DNA of 64,000 bases from SMWD01 sp002729875. GTDB taxonomy: Bacteria > Pseudomonadota > Gammaproteobacteria > Steroidobacterales > GCA-2729495. The DNA lies in NCBI GenBank assembly GCA_036010905.1, contig DASCMH010000001.1, forward strand, positions 91,959 to 155,958. The letters are read 5' to 3'. A program made the translations under genes and the position numbers. Shown one piece after another: positions 53,366-61,714 of this stretch; position 1 is the stretch's first letter, and every line of letters begins with the position of its first letter. Below the pieces are notes generated by a model. That model had not been told where the DNA came from, ran no database searches, and worked only from the letters and a program-made list of their open reading frames with translations.

Positions 53366-54427
53366 TCAGTCGAAGCTCCGTAACGCGAGTCCAAAGGCGG
53401 TTAGCAAAGCGGTTGCATCTCCGTGCACGCCCTGCGCTTTCGCCTTTGACGAAACCTTCATGTGACCCAGAGGATCACCAATTTCCGTCGGAACTCCAAC
53501 TTTGCTGGAAATCACATCGGCCACACCGGGAATATTCGCGCAACCGCCCAGAACCAGGATCTGCTCCGGCTGATCACGCCCACCCGCCGAAGCAAGAAAG
53601 AACTGCATCGAGCGACTGACCTGTTGGGTCATGTCGTCAATAAACGGATCGAGTACCTCAGGCTGATAGTTACTTGGCAAACCACCTTCTTTCTTGGCCC
53701 GACCTGCATCTTCGAGACTGAGTCCGTAGCTACGCATAATTTCTTCGGTAAGTTGCTGGCCACCGAATGAGAAATCACGAGTATAGATGACACGCAGATC
53801 CTGCAATACGCTAAAGGTAGTATTACTCGCACCAAAATCAATAATCGAAATCAAATGATCATGCCCACCATCAGGCATCTGATGTGAAAGCAAAGTACAG
53901 GCATTTTCGAGTGCAAATGCTTCAACATCGATAACCTTGACTGTTAATCCAGCCGCCTCTACAGCGGCTCGTCGTTGCTCAACATTCTCGGTGCGTGTTG
54001 CAACAAGCAGCACATCATTCATCTCCGGATCATTTTCCGAAGATCCCATCACTTCAAAATCAAAACTGACTTCTTCCATCGGGAAAGGAATATATTGATC
54101 CGCCTGAATCTCAACCTGACCCTCAAGGTCATTCTCACTAAGATTCGCCGGCATCTGAATAACTTTTGTAATTGCAGCATCGCCACTGATCGCAATTGCA
54201 ACATTCTGTGTATTTGATCCGGAACGCTTAACAGCACGACGAATCACTTCACCGACTGCATCAGCGTCGACAATGCTCTTCTCATTAATAGAGTTTGGTG
54301 GTGTCGCTTCAGCGGCATAGCACTCCAGCTGATGCGTTTTACCGCTCGTTGCCAATTCCAGCAGCTTGATCGATGACGTTGTTATGTCAAGTCCGATCAA
54401 AGACTTTGAACGTGGGCTGAAAATCAC
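53366..54427 (-). CDS. pilM: Type IV pilus actin-like ATPase PilM
   Basis: PilM is a cytoplasmic FtsA/actin-like protein that forms the base of the alignment complex. The 353-residue protein has LIGLDITTSSIKLLEL (phosphate loop), VEIQADQYIPFPMEEVSFDF (family signature), SIIDFGASNTTF and ILVLGGCANIPG. It is the first gene of pilMNOPQ. Its 5' region carries a c-di-GMP-I riboswitch and a hairpin with a U tract. Confidence 0.95.
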   Translation of the reverse strand: MIFSPRSKSLIGLDITTSSIKLLELATSGKTHQLECYAAEATPPNSINEKSIVDADAVGEVIRRAVKRSGSNTQNVAIAISGDAAITKVIQMPANLSENDLEGQVEIQADQYIPFPMEEVSFDFEVMGSSENDPEMNDVLLVATRTENVEQRRAAVEAAGLTVKVIDVEAFALENACTLLSHQMPDGGHDHLISIIDFGASNTTFSVLQDLRVIYTRDFSFGGQQLTEEIMRSYGLSLEDAGRAKKEGGLPSNYQPEVLDPFIDDMTQQVSRSMQFFLASAGGRDQPEQILVLGGCANIPGVADVISSKVGVPTEIGDPLGHMKVSSKAKAQGVHGDATALLTAFGLALRSFD

Positions 54428-54457
54428 TTTTTTCCCTTCTAAGTCCGTAGCTTGCGT

Positions 54458-54488
54458 AAAAAAAGTGGTTAAGTACCTTAGATAACCA
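54458..54488 (-). terminator. Possible riboswitch expression-platform terminator before pilM
   Basis: On the minus strand TGGTTA and TAACCA (54466-54488) can pair around an 11-nt loop and are followed by seven T residues (54458-54464), about 30 nt before the pilM ATG. The stem is short and mostly A-U/G-C mixed, so it is a weak terminator on its own. Its position after the riboswitch makes a regulatory role plausible. Confidence 0.45.
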
Positions 54489-54578
54489 ATTTAACTATAT
54501 ATCGAATTGCATATAAAGCAACCGCGACTACTTCACACTTTTCCACACATATATATCACCGGTGGGCATATTCAACGC

Positions 54579-54600
54579 GCGCCAGACACCTTGCTGGCGC
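54579..54600 (-). other. Hairpin between riboswitch and pilM
   Basis: GCGCCAG and CTGGCGC form a perfect 7-bp GC-rich stem with an 8-nt loop. No U tract follows. It may be part of the alternative folding downstream of the aptamer or a transcript-stabilising element. Confidence 0.4.
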
Positions 54601-54649
54601 AGTAGCACAATCTGACGGGAAAATCTGACTGGAGAGAAACGACTGCCGC

Positions 54650-54795
54650 GGACCCTGATGACCCTGCAGATCGGCAGCCCCGCTGTCCTAGGATTCAGAC
54701 CCGGCCGCAACATTCCAACTCGTCACAGCCCTTGTAGTCCCTTAGACCGGTAGCTTTGCGCCCCCACCTTTCAGTAAGTTTGCCCACAACCCGTG
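54650..54795 (-). ncRNA. Cyclic di-GMP-I riboswitch (GEMM class)
   Basis: The minus strand carries the conserved GEMM core in order: GGGCAAAC (54778-54785), a GAAA-type capped stem, GGCGCAAAGC (core at 54753-54761), ACCGG-TCTAAG, a longer-than-usual P3 arm and the tetraloop receptor AGCGGGG (54678-54684) followed by CTGCCGA. Spacing and identity of these elements match the c-di-GMP-I family closely. It lies in the 5' leader of pilMNOPQ, about 225 nt before pilM, and would bring pilus platform expression under c-di-GMP control. Boundaries are approximate because of the extended P3. Confidence 0.87.
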
Positions 54796-54798
54796 GCT

Positions 54799-54827
54799 AA
54801 TATGCATAATCGACCCTTACATGGCAA
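54799..54827 (-). promoter_or_regulatory. Candidate promoter of the pilM leader
   Basis: On the minus strand TTGCCA (54822-54827) and CATATT (54799-54804) are separated by exactly 17 nt and end just upstream of the GEMM aptamer, so transcription would start a few nucleotides before GGGCAAAC. Matches to consensus are 5/6 and 4/6. Confidence 0.55.
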
Positions 54828-54881
54828 GGGATTGGCTCTGCTTTTCGACACCGTGATATCCGATTAAGGAAAATCTACAAT

Positions 54882-54908
54882 ATGCTCCGGCAAATCAAGC
54901 ATCAATGA
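54882..54908 (+). CDS. Possible 8-codon minicistron overlapping the mrcA start
   Basis: ATG at 54882, with AAGGAAAA about 11 nt upstream, opens a frame MLRQIKHQ that stops at TGA overlapping the mrcA ATG (ATGA). mrcA itself has no ribosome binding site of its own, so this short frame could load ribosomes for it by coupling. It may also be accidental. Confidence 0.3.
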   Translation: MLRQIKHQ

Positions 54909-57589
54909 CTATGGACAGGCTCAAAGAAATCTGGCCACTACTGGGCGCTCTGGCGGTCAGCGGAATTATTGTGGTGCTGACAATCATCTCCGGCGCTTAT
55001 TTTTACCTGGCGCCCAGTTTGCCTTCGGCCGAAATTTTGCGGGATATCGAACTGCAAACACCATTACGCATTTTCTCCCGGGACGGCCGCCTGATGGCAC
55101 AAATCGGTGAAAAGCGGCGTATCCCGGCATCTTATGAAGAGATCCCGGACATTATTATCAATGCGTTCCTGGCAGCGGAAGATGACCGTTTCTTCGAACA
55201 TCCCGGATATGATTATCAGGGTATTGCCCGCGCAGTGATCAACCTGGTGCGTACCGGCACCCGCAGTCAGGGCGGCAGCACCATTACCCAACAACTTGCA
55301 CGTAATTACTTCCTTGATCGGGAACGTTCTTTCGTGAGAAAGGCCAAGGAACTGATCCTGGCCGTACAAATAGAGAATGAATTTTCCAAACAGGAAATTC
55401 TCAAGTTATACCTGAATAAAATATTCCTCGGGCAACGCGCTTACGGCGTCGGTGCCGCAGCCGAAGTTTACTTTGGTAAATCGCTGCAGCAACTTAATAT
55501 TGCTGAAGCCGCAACGATTGCTGCCTTGCCCAAGGCGCCCTCCTCAGTGAACCCGGTAAAAAATATTCAAGCCGCTTCAATACGCCGGGCTTATGTTTTG
55601 CGACGTATGCTTGAACTTGAATTTATTACGCAGGACCAGCACGACGAGGCACTGGCCCTGCCGATGGAATCCCGCCTGCACGGCCCGAAAGTCGAGTTGC
55701 ATGCACCATATGTAACCGAGATGGTGCGCGCCGAGATGGTCGGAAAATACGGGCTCGGGGCTTATACCCGGGGTTACAAGGTTGTCACGACAATCAATGC
55801 AGAGCTGCAAGAGTCGGCAAACCGTTCGCTGCACACAGCCTTGTTCGAGTATGACCGTCGCCATGGTTATCGTGGCCCGGTTGCCCGCAACGTACTGGAT
55901 CCGTTGCTTATTGCGCCCGGTCAGGATGCCGGGCTTGAGGTCGAAAAATCGCTCCCCGATGGCGAGCAGCATGCTGCTGTCGGACTGGACGACACGCGAC
56001 TGACAGAGTTGTTGCACGACCTTTCGCAGCCCAAGCCCAAGGGACTGCATAATGCCATCGTACTCAGCACGGATGACAACAATTCAGCACTGCTGTATAT
56101 CGAGGATGCCGGCCGCGTCAGGGTCGCATGGGACAGCATGAAATGGCGTCCACACATTGACGACGACACCATTGGCAACACGCCACAGTCAATTAATGAT
56201 GTCGTCACAATCGGCGACCTGGTTCGCTTGCGCCCTACCGCCGACAAGGGCTGGCAACTGACACAAATGCCCCGGGTTCAGGGTGCATTTGTCGCCCTTG
56301 ATCCCAGCGACGGTGCAACCATTGCACTGGTAGGTGGTTTTGACTTCTCCGTCAGTAAATTTAACCGCGCTGTACAAAGTAAGCGCCAACCCGGCTCATC
56401 GTTCAAGCCCTTTATTTATTCTGCAGCCCTTGAAAATGGCTTCACGACGGCGACTCTCGTCAATGATGCCCCGGTAGTATTCGATGATAGCGGACTGGAA
56501 GACACCTGGCGCCCGGAAAATTATTCGCGCAAGTTTCATGGTCCGATTCGGCTGCGCGAAGCGCTGATCAAATCTCTAAACCTGGTCTCAGTACGCATAC
56601 TGCGCAGCACCGGCCTGGGCCCGGCTATTCAACATATTAAAAAATTTGGCATACCGGCAAGCGCGCTGCCACGAAACTTGTCGCTCGCACTGGGTAGCGG
56701 CGGCACATCACCGCAGGATGTTGCCGCCGGCTATGCAGCATTTGCCAGCGGCGGGTTTCGCACCACACCCTACCTGATCGAAAGGGTTTACGATGCTGAC
56801 AACAAAATTATTTTCCACGAGGAAGTGGCCTTTGTATGCCACAACTGTGGGTCGACAATTGGGTTGCCCGAAGTCCGCCGCTTTGCTCCGACCGAGGTGA
56901 TGGAAGAACCGTCGACTACTGCCGACGATGGTTCAATCGTAAACAGTTCATTGATAACCGAACCGGCGCTTGTAAGCGAAATTCCGCCTTATCCAAATCT
57001 TGCCGCCATGACCGATCACGGCCTGACATGGCGGGCCACAGCTGCCAATGCGCCGTTGTTTTCCGCCCTGGCCGGCAACTTGCCTGAACGCGCGATCACA
57101 GCAGAAAATGCCTACCTGATCTACAGCATGATGCAGGATGTCATTCAGCGCGGCACCGGTAAACGTGCACGCACGATTGGGCGCAAGGACCTTGCCGGTA
57201 AAACCGGCACCTCAAATGAACGGCGAGACGCCTGGTTTAGTGGCTTCAACGGCGATATTGTCGCTACCGCCTGGGTCGGATTCGATGATCCGCTTCGGAC
57301 ACTCGGTGAAGGTGAAACGGGCGCTAAAACCGCATTACCAATCTGGAAGTACTTCATGCAGGATACTCTGGCCGGGACGCGAGACGCTACGATTCCGCGA
57401 CCAGCGGGTATTATCACCGCTCGTATCGTTCCTGAATCCGGGCTGGTGGCGCCTGCCGGTTACTCGGGCGCACGGTTTGAGCTCTTTCGTGAAGGTCACG
57501 TCCCTGAACGGCAATCCGGTGACACCGATTCACCCATTAACTTTAGCAGCGAACGCAGTAACGACGATAATGACGAGGATATTTTTTGA
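54905..57589 (+). CDS. mrcA: Penicillin-binding protein 1A (class A, bifunctional)
   Basis: PBP1A polymerises and crosslinks peptidoglycan in the periplasm. The 894-residue protein has a membrane anchor (about 13-35), the glycosyltransferase domain with catalytic Glu92 in AAEDDRFFEHPG and GGSTITQQLARN, an OB-like linker domain (about 300-455), and the transpeptidase with SxxK at Ser498 (RQPGSSFKPF) and LAGKTGTSN near residue 768. An acidic tail closes the protein. It is divergent from the pilM leader and coupled to the following gene by a TTGA overlap. Confidence 0.95.
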   Translation: MTMDRLKEIWPLLGALAVSGIIVVLTIISGAYFYLAPSLPSAEILRDIELQTPLRIFSRDGRLMAQIGEKRRIPASYEEIPDIIINAFLAAEDDRFFEHPGYDYQGIARAVINLVRTGTRSQGGSTITQQLARNYFLDRERSFVRKAKELILAVQIENEFSKQEILKLYLNKIFLGQRAYGVGAAAEVYFGKSLQQLNIAEAATIAALPKAPSSVNPVKNIQAASIRRAYVLRRMLELEFITQDQHDEALALPMESRLHGPKVELHAPYVTEMVRAEMVGKYGLGAYTRGYKVVTTINAELQESANRSLHTALFEYDRRHGYRGPVARNVLDPLLIAPGQDAGLEVEKSLPDGEQHAAVGLDDTRLTELLHDLSQPKPKGLHNAIVLSTDDNNSALLYIEDAGRVRVAWDSMKWRPHIDDDTIGNTPQSINDVVTIGDLVRLRPTADKGWQLTQMPRVQGAFVALDPSDGATIALVGGFDFSVSKFNRAVQSKRQPGSSFKPFIYSAALENGFTTATLVNDAPVVFDDSGLEDTWRPENYSRKFHGPIRLREALIKSLNLVSVRILRSTGLGPAIQHIKKFGIPASALPRNLSLALGSGGTSPQDVAAGYAAFASGGFRTTPYLIERVYDADNKIIFHEEVAFVCHNCGSTIGLPEVRRFAPTEVMEEPSTTADDGSIVNSSLITEPALVSEIPPYPNLAAMTDHGLTWRATAANAPLFSALAGNLPERAITAENAYLIYSMMQDVIQRGTGKRARTIGRKDLAGKTGTSNERRDAWFSGFNGDIVATAWVGFDDPLRTLGEGETGAKTALPIWKYFMQDTLAGTRDATIPRPAGIITARIVPESGLVAPAGYSGARFELFREGHVPERQSGDTDSPINFSSERSNDDNDEDIF

Positions 57590-58194
57590 CCAGGCGCACT
57601 CAATTCCGGACTGATAACCGGCGTGCAGCTATTGCCAATGAAGCGGCGCGAATCATCCAGGAACAGGGTCTGGCCAGTTTTCGCAGCGCCAAGGACAAAG
57701 CCGCTGAACGCCTTGGCCTGGCAACCGGCAGCACACGTCTGCCAAGTAACGAGGAAATCGAACAGGCGCTGACCGAACGCAATCGTATCTTTCGTGGTGA
57801 CGATCATCCGGCGTTACTCGCTGAATTGCGCCGGGCTGCAGTAGCCATTATGCGCGCACTGGAAATCTATAACGCCCGACTCGTCGGACCGGTTCTGAAC
57901 GGAACGGCGACGGACTTCTCGTCTATCGACTTACACCTGTTCAGCGACTTACCTGAAACCATCGGCGTTACACTGGACGTACTCGGCTGTGCACATCACT
58001 CAATCCAGCTTCGCCACCAGTTTCGCCGTGGGGAAGCCGAACAATTTCCCGGGTACCGGTTCAGAACCCTCGATTTTGATTGCACTGCCAGCGTGTTTTC
58101 AATCAAACAGCGCCGCCGCTCGCCCTTGAGTCCTATTGACGGCAAACCCATGCCGCGCGCTGGAATTCAGGAAGTCGAGGCGCTACAGGGCTAA
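57586..58194 (+). CDS. Conserved hypothetical protein coupled to mrcA
   Basis: The 202-residue soluble protein starts at TTG overlapping the mrcA stop, with GAGGAT upstream. The basic N-terminal region (NRRAAIANEAARIIQEQG, AKDKAAERLG) resembles a nucleic-acid or membrane-contact helix. The middle part (LVGPVLNGTATDFSSIDLHLFSD split by a turn) suggests a nucleotidyltransferase-like or ACT-like fold seen in uncharacterised gammaproteobacterial proteins. I do not know a function. Its coupling to PBP1A suggests co-expression but may be local. Confidence 0.7.
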   Translation: MTRRTQFRTDNRRAAIANEAARIIQEQGLASFRSAKDKAAERLGLATGSTRLPSNEEIEQALTERNRIFRGDDHPALLAELRRAAVAIMRALEIYNARLVGPVLNGTATDFSSIDLHLFSDLPETIGVTLDVLGCAHHSIQLRHQFRRGEAEQFPGYRFRTLDFDCTASVFSIKQRRRSPLSPIDGKPMPRAGIQEVEALQG

Positions 58195-58267
58195 GGCTGC
58201 GCAGGGAAACAGCAACAATTGCAGCTGCGGCCACTACCGCAACAGACGGGAATAAAGCCCCGGATAG

Positions 58268-59563
58268 TTAGCGCTTGTCGATCCCTACATAGTCACGTGC
58301 GACCGGCCCGGTATACAACTGGCGCGGTCTGCTGATCCGTCCATCCGGATCAACAATCATCTCCCGCCAATGGGAAACCCAGCCAACCGTGCGTGCAATT
58401 GCAAACATGACGGTGAACATTGAGGTTGGAATCCCGAGGGCGCGATAGATAATGCCGGAATAAAAATCCACATTGGGATAAAGCTTTTTCTCGATGAAAA
58501 ACTCATCCTTAAGTGCGATTTCCTCAAGTTTCAGTGCCAGTTCGAACAACGGTGAGTCTGTACGACCAAGCTGCTTCAGAACCTTGTGACATGCGCCACG
58601 AATGATCGTCGCACGTGGATCATGATTCTTATAAACCCGGTGACCAAAACCCATGAGTCGGAACGGATCATTCTTGTCTTTGGCCTTGTTGACAAACTTG
58701 TCAATTTGGTCGACAGAACCAATCTGCTCCAGCATGTTCAGTACGGCCTCATTGGCGCCACCATGAGCCGGACCCCAGAGCGCGGCAATACCGGCGGCGA
58801 TTGCCGAATAAGGATTGGTACCTGAACTGCCGGCCATACGCACCGTCGAGGTACTGCAATTCTGCTCATGATCGGCATGCAAAATAAACAGCAGATCCAG
58901 TGCCTCGGCCGCAACCTGATCAACTTCGTATGCTTCGGTTGGAACATCAAAGAACATATGTAACAGATTTTTCGCGTAGCTCAGGTCGTTACGCGGATAA
59001 GCAAACGGCTGACTCACCGAATGCTTGTAAGCTGCTGCCGCAATAGTCGGCATCTTGGCGAGAATCCGGTGGGCAAAAATATCCCGGTGGCGCGGATCAT
59101 AAATATCCGTTGTATCGTGATAAAACGCAGACATCGACCCAACCACGCCGGCAACCATTGCCATTGGATGCGCATCGTGACGAAAGCCGTCAAACAACCG
59201 TAGCATCGTTTCATTGAGCATCGTGTGCATGCGAACGGTTTCATCGAACTTGACCAGTTCATCCGCAGACGGCAGTTCACCGTACAATAACAGGTAGCAG
59301 ACCTCGATGAATGAGCTCTTTTCAGCGAGTTGCTCGACCGGGTAGCCCCGGTACATCAACAAGCCTTTGCCGCCATCAATATAGGTGATCTTGCTCTTGC
59401 AACTGGCGGTCGCCGCAAATCCCGAGTCATAGGTAAATGTGCCGGTTGATGCATACAGCGATCGAATATCCAATACGTCAGGCCCAACGGTACCCGAGTG
59501 GACGTTAAGCTCCACCTGATCGTCCGTCTCAGGATTTTGCAATAAAAAGGTTTTGCCACTCAT
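58268..59563 (-). CDS. gltA: Citrate synthase (type II)
   Basis: GltA condenses oxaloacetate and acetyl-CoA. The 431-residue protein has the N-terminal domain of hexameric, NADH-regulated proteobacterial enzymes, LLYGELP, and the active-site segments HADHEQNCSTSTVR, ALWGPAHGGANEAVL and MGFGHRVYKNHDPR with the conserved His residues. The start ATG is 247 nt from rpmE, and that gap must contain its promoter. Confidence 0.97.
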   Translation of the reverse strand: MSGKTFLLQNPETDDQVELNVHSGTVGPDVLDIRSLYASTGTFTYDSGFAATASCKSKITYIDGGKGLLMYRGYPVEQLAEKSSFIEVCYLLLYGELPSADELVKFDETVRMHTMLNETMLRLFDGFRHDAHPMAMVAGVVGSMSAFYHDTTDIYDPRHRDIFAHRILAKMPTIAAAAYKHSVSQPFAYPRNDLSYAKNLLHMFFDVPTEAYEVDQVAAEALDLLFILHADHEQNCSTSTVRMAGSSGTNPYSAIAAGIAALWGPAHGGANEAVLNMLEQIGSVDQIDKFVNKAKDKNDPFRLMGFGHRVYKNHDPRATIIRGACHKVLKQLGRTDSPLFELALKLEEIALKDEFFIEKKLYPNVDFYSGIIYRALGIPTSMFTVMFAIARTVGWVSHWREMIVDPDGRISRPRQLYTGPVARDYVGIDKR

Positions 59564-59810
59564 ATGATTATTTTAGCTCCCACTACAGACACAAGGTCTC
59601 CCACCTGCGCCGGATAAGCTGTTATTTCCGGGCCTTCGTAGCCTTAGCCATCAACAATAGATTAAAGCGCAGCGTAACACGACGGATGCAAATCGCTGCC
59701 TCAGACTAAATCATCCCAAAAGAGAGACCGACTATTATAGGTTACGCCGAGATATCTTGCACAGATGGGGAATTCACGTACCGCCTGCCGGAGCCTGTGC
59801 GCCGCTTGAG

Positions 59811-60011
59811 CTACATACCGTATTTGCGGCGGAACTTGTCAACCCGACCGGCCGTATCAACAATCTTCTGAGTACCAGTGTAAAAAGGGTGACAAGCAGA
59901 ACAGACATCGATATGTAATTCATCAGTCAGCGTCGACTTGGTGTGAAATTCATTGCCGCAACTGCAAACAACTTTGATTTCCTGATATGGGGGATGAATA
60001 CCGGACTTCAT
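59811..60011 (-). CDS. rpmE: 50S ribosomal protein L31 (zinc-binding type)
   Basis: The 66-residue protein has four cysteines, in CSCGN and CSACHPFYTG, forming the zinc site of the C+ paralogue, and the family motif HPPYQEIKVVCSCG. GAGAAGAG lies upstream of the ATG. The region upstream of it carries a cluster of DnaA boxes and AT-rich DNA. Confidence 0.96.
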   Translation of the reverse strand: MKSGIHPPYQEIKVVCSCGNEFHTKSTLTDELHIDVCSACHPFYTGTQKIVDTAGRVDKFRRKYGM

Positions 60012-60321
60012 TATTCTCTTCTCAACCTGCTGATGTTGCTGCGAACCACTTGCAAGGGCGCGGAAGGATAACGGTTGTCAGCATGACTCGCAAGTTGTTG
60101 TTCATTATCCACAACATCTGTGGATAACTCTGTTGATAACCAATGCTATTAACAGCTAATAACCGAACAAACAAGCAAAAATACAATTTTGCACAAGATT
60201 TGATAAATTATTGTTAATCTATATAAAACAGATACTTATAAATCATTTAGAGTGCGCAATCTGACCTTTCCGACGTAAATCTCAATGAATTCATAGTAAA
60301 CTGTAATCATTGTGAATAAAC
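60012..60321. other. AT-rich intergenic region upstream of rpmE
   Basis: This 310-nt gap separates the 3' end of rdgB from the start of rpmE. Besides the DnaA-box cluster it is strongly AT-rich from about 60150 to 60310, unlike the rest of the window. It should also contain the rpmE promoter. No gene is evident. Confidence 0.5.
60105..60139. promoter_or_regulatory. Cluster of three DnaA boxes
   Basis: Perfect DnaA boxes TTATCCACA (60105-60113, plus) and TGTGGATAA (60119-60127, minus orientation) lie in inverted arrangement, followed by TGTTGATAA (60131-60139), which differs at one position. The run is next to about 150 nt of AT-rich DNA. This density suggests a DnaA-binding locus: a titration or reactivation site, a regulated promoter, or an origin-like element. 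Usual oriC neighbours (dnaA, dnaN, gidA, rpmH) are not seen. Confidence 0.6.
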
Positions 60322-60948
60322 TCATTTTACTTTTGCATCAATCCGACCTGTGACGAGCATTGCGCTGAGCCTACGCGCCGCCTGACCACGATGGCTGCGG
60401 CGATTCTTGTCATCCGCACCAAGTTCGCCGCCGGTCAGCCCCGCCGACTCATCCAGAAACAACGGATCATAGCCAAAACCACCCGTACCCCGCGGCGAAT
60501 CCAGTATCCGCCCCTCCCAGACACCTTCTGCAACAAACGGCTCAGGATCATCCGGCGCGCGCACATAAACCATGCTGCTGCGAAACCGGGCCGTACGATC
60601 AATCTCAGGGCAAGCCCCCAGCTCCGCAAGCAATTTGTGGTTATTTTCCTCATCGGTTGCATCGCTGCCGGCATAGCGGGCCGACCTGATGCCCGGTGCA
60701 CCTCCCAGGGCATCAACCTCGAGACCCGAATCATCGGCAATTGCCGGCAATCCTGACTCGCTTGACGCGTGACGGGCCTTTAGCAAAGCATTTTGGACAA
60801 ATGTACGGCCGGTTTCTTCAATCGGCGAGATATTGAGTTCGGCTTGGGGCACAAGCTCAAACCGCTCACCGAGCAGTTTCTGCAGCTCGCGCAACTTACC
60901 GGGGTTGCCGGTTGCCAGAATGATGCGCAGGGCTACCCCGCCCGCCAT
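60322..60948 (-). CDS. rdgB: XTP/dITP pyrophosphatase (RdgB/HAM1)
   Basis: RdgB removes non-canonical purine triphosphates. The 208-residue protein has LATGNPGKLRELQKLL, FVQNALLKARHASSESGLPA, the ADDSGLEVDALGGAPGIRSA segment and GYDPLF. The start overlaps the end of rph by 16 nt, the usual rph-rdgB pairing. Confidence 0.95.
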   Translation of the reverse strand: MAGGVALRIILATGNPGKLRELQKLLGERFELVPQAELNISPIEETGRTFVQNALLKARHASSESGLPAIADDSGLEVDALGGAPGIRSARYAGSDATDEENNHKLLAELGACPEIDRTARFRSSMVYVRAPDDPEPFVAEGVWEGRILDSPRGTGGFGYDPLFLDESAGLTGGELGADDKNRRSHRGQAARRLSAMLVTGRIDAKVK

Positions 60949-61679
60949 CTGTCGAGTGCCGTGTTCTGTTCGCGTTGTACCGCCTGAATACCGCCGACTG
61001 CCAAATCAAGCAAGGTATTCAATTCGTCACGATGGAATGCGTGGCCTTCAGCCGTGCCCTGAATTTCAATAAAAGAAGTGGCATCTTTCATCACGACATT
61101 CATATCGGTTTCAGCTACCGAGTCCTCGGCATAGTCCAGATCTACCGCCGGCATCCCGTTGTAGATGCCGACTGAAATCGCCGCTACCTGACCATGCAAA
61201 GGATTCTGTTGCAGGACATCAGCCTGCAACAGTCCTTCTATGGCTATTGTCAAGGCGATAAAGGCACCGGAGATCGACGCAGTACGTGTACCGCCATCAG
61301 CCTGCAGCACATCGCAATCCAGCGTAATCGTAAGCTCGCCCAGAGCTTCCAGATCACATACCGCCCTGAGTGATCTGCCGATCAACCGTTGAATCTCCAG
61401 TGTTCGGCCTGATTGCTTGCCACGGCTTGCTTCCCGGTTCGAACGCGTATGCGTCGATCCCGGCAGCATGCTGTATTCCGCCGTAATCCATCCCTGACCT
61501 TTGCCGCGTAAAAATCGCGGCACCTTTGGCTCCACACTTGCCGTGCACAACACCCGCGTCCCGCCAAACACGGCCAGTACCGATCCTGCTGCATTGACCG
61601 TATAGCCAGGTTCGAAGGATACGTTGCGTAGTTCATCAGCTAACCGTCGGCTGGGTCGTTCAATTGTCACTTCTGTCAT
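60933..61679 (-). CDS. rph: Ribonuclease PH
   Basis: RNase PH trims tRNA 3' ends using phosphate. The 248-residue protein (from 61679) shows the family N-terminus RPSRRLADELRNVSFEPGY, GSVLAVFGGTRVLCTASVE, GWITAEYSMLPGSTHTR, QRLIGRSLRAV and the LDCDVLQADGGTRTASI motif. GAGG lies shortly before the ATG; an upstream start at 61718 would overlap the phosphatase gene and add basic residues. Confidence 0.96.
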   Translation of the reverse strand: MTEVTIERPSRRLADELRNVSFEPGYTVNAAGSVLAVFGGTRVLCTASVEPKVPRFLRGKGQGWITAEYSMLPGSTHTRSNREASRGKQSGRTLEIQRLIGRSLRAVCDLEALGELTITLDCDVLQADGGTRTASISGAFIALTIAIEGLLQADVLQQNPLHGQVAAISVGIYNGMPAVDLDYAEDSVAETDMNVVMKDATSFIEIQGTAEGHAFHRDELNTLLDLAVGGIQAVQREQNTALDRWRAG

Positions 61680-61714
61680 AACCTCATCTGCTTTTCTTTG
61701 CTTCCTGCGCGGCC

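Noticed and set aside
54528..54713. 61-codon minus-strand open frame upstream of pilM
   Set aside because: It overlaps the c-di-GMP-I aptamer and the leader hairpin; the composition is Arg-rich and it has no ribosome binding site, so it is explained by the RNA structure.
60105..60310. Calling the DnaA-box cluster the chromosomal oriC
   Set aside because: Only three boxes, no dnaA, dnaN, gidA or rpmH neighbours and no strand-bias switch of genes at this point; reported only as a DnaA-binding candidate.
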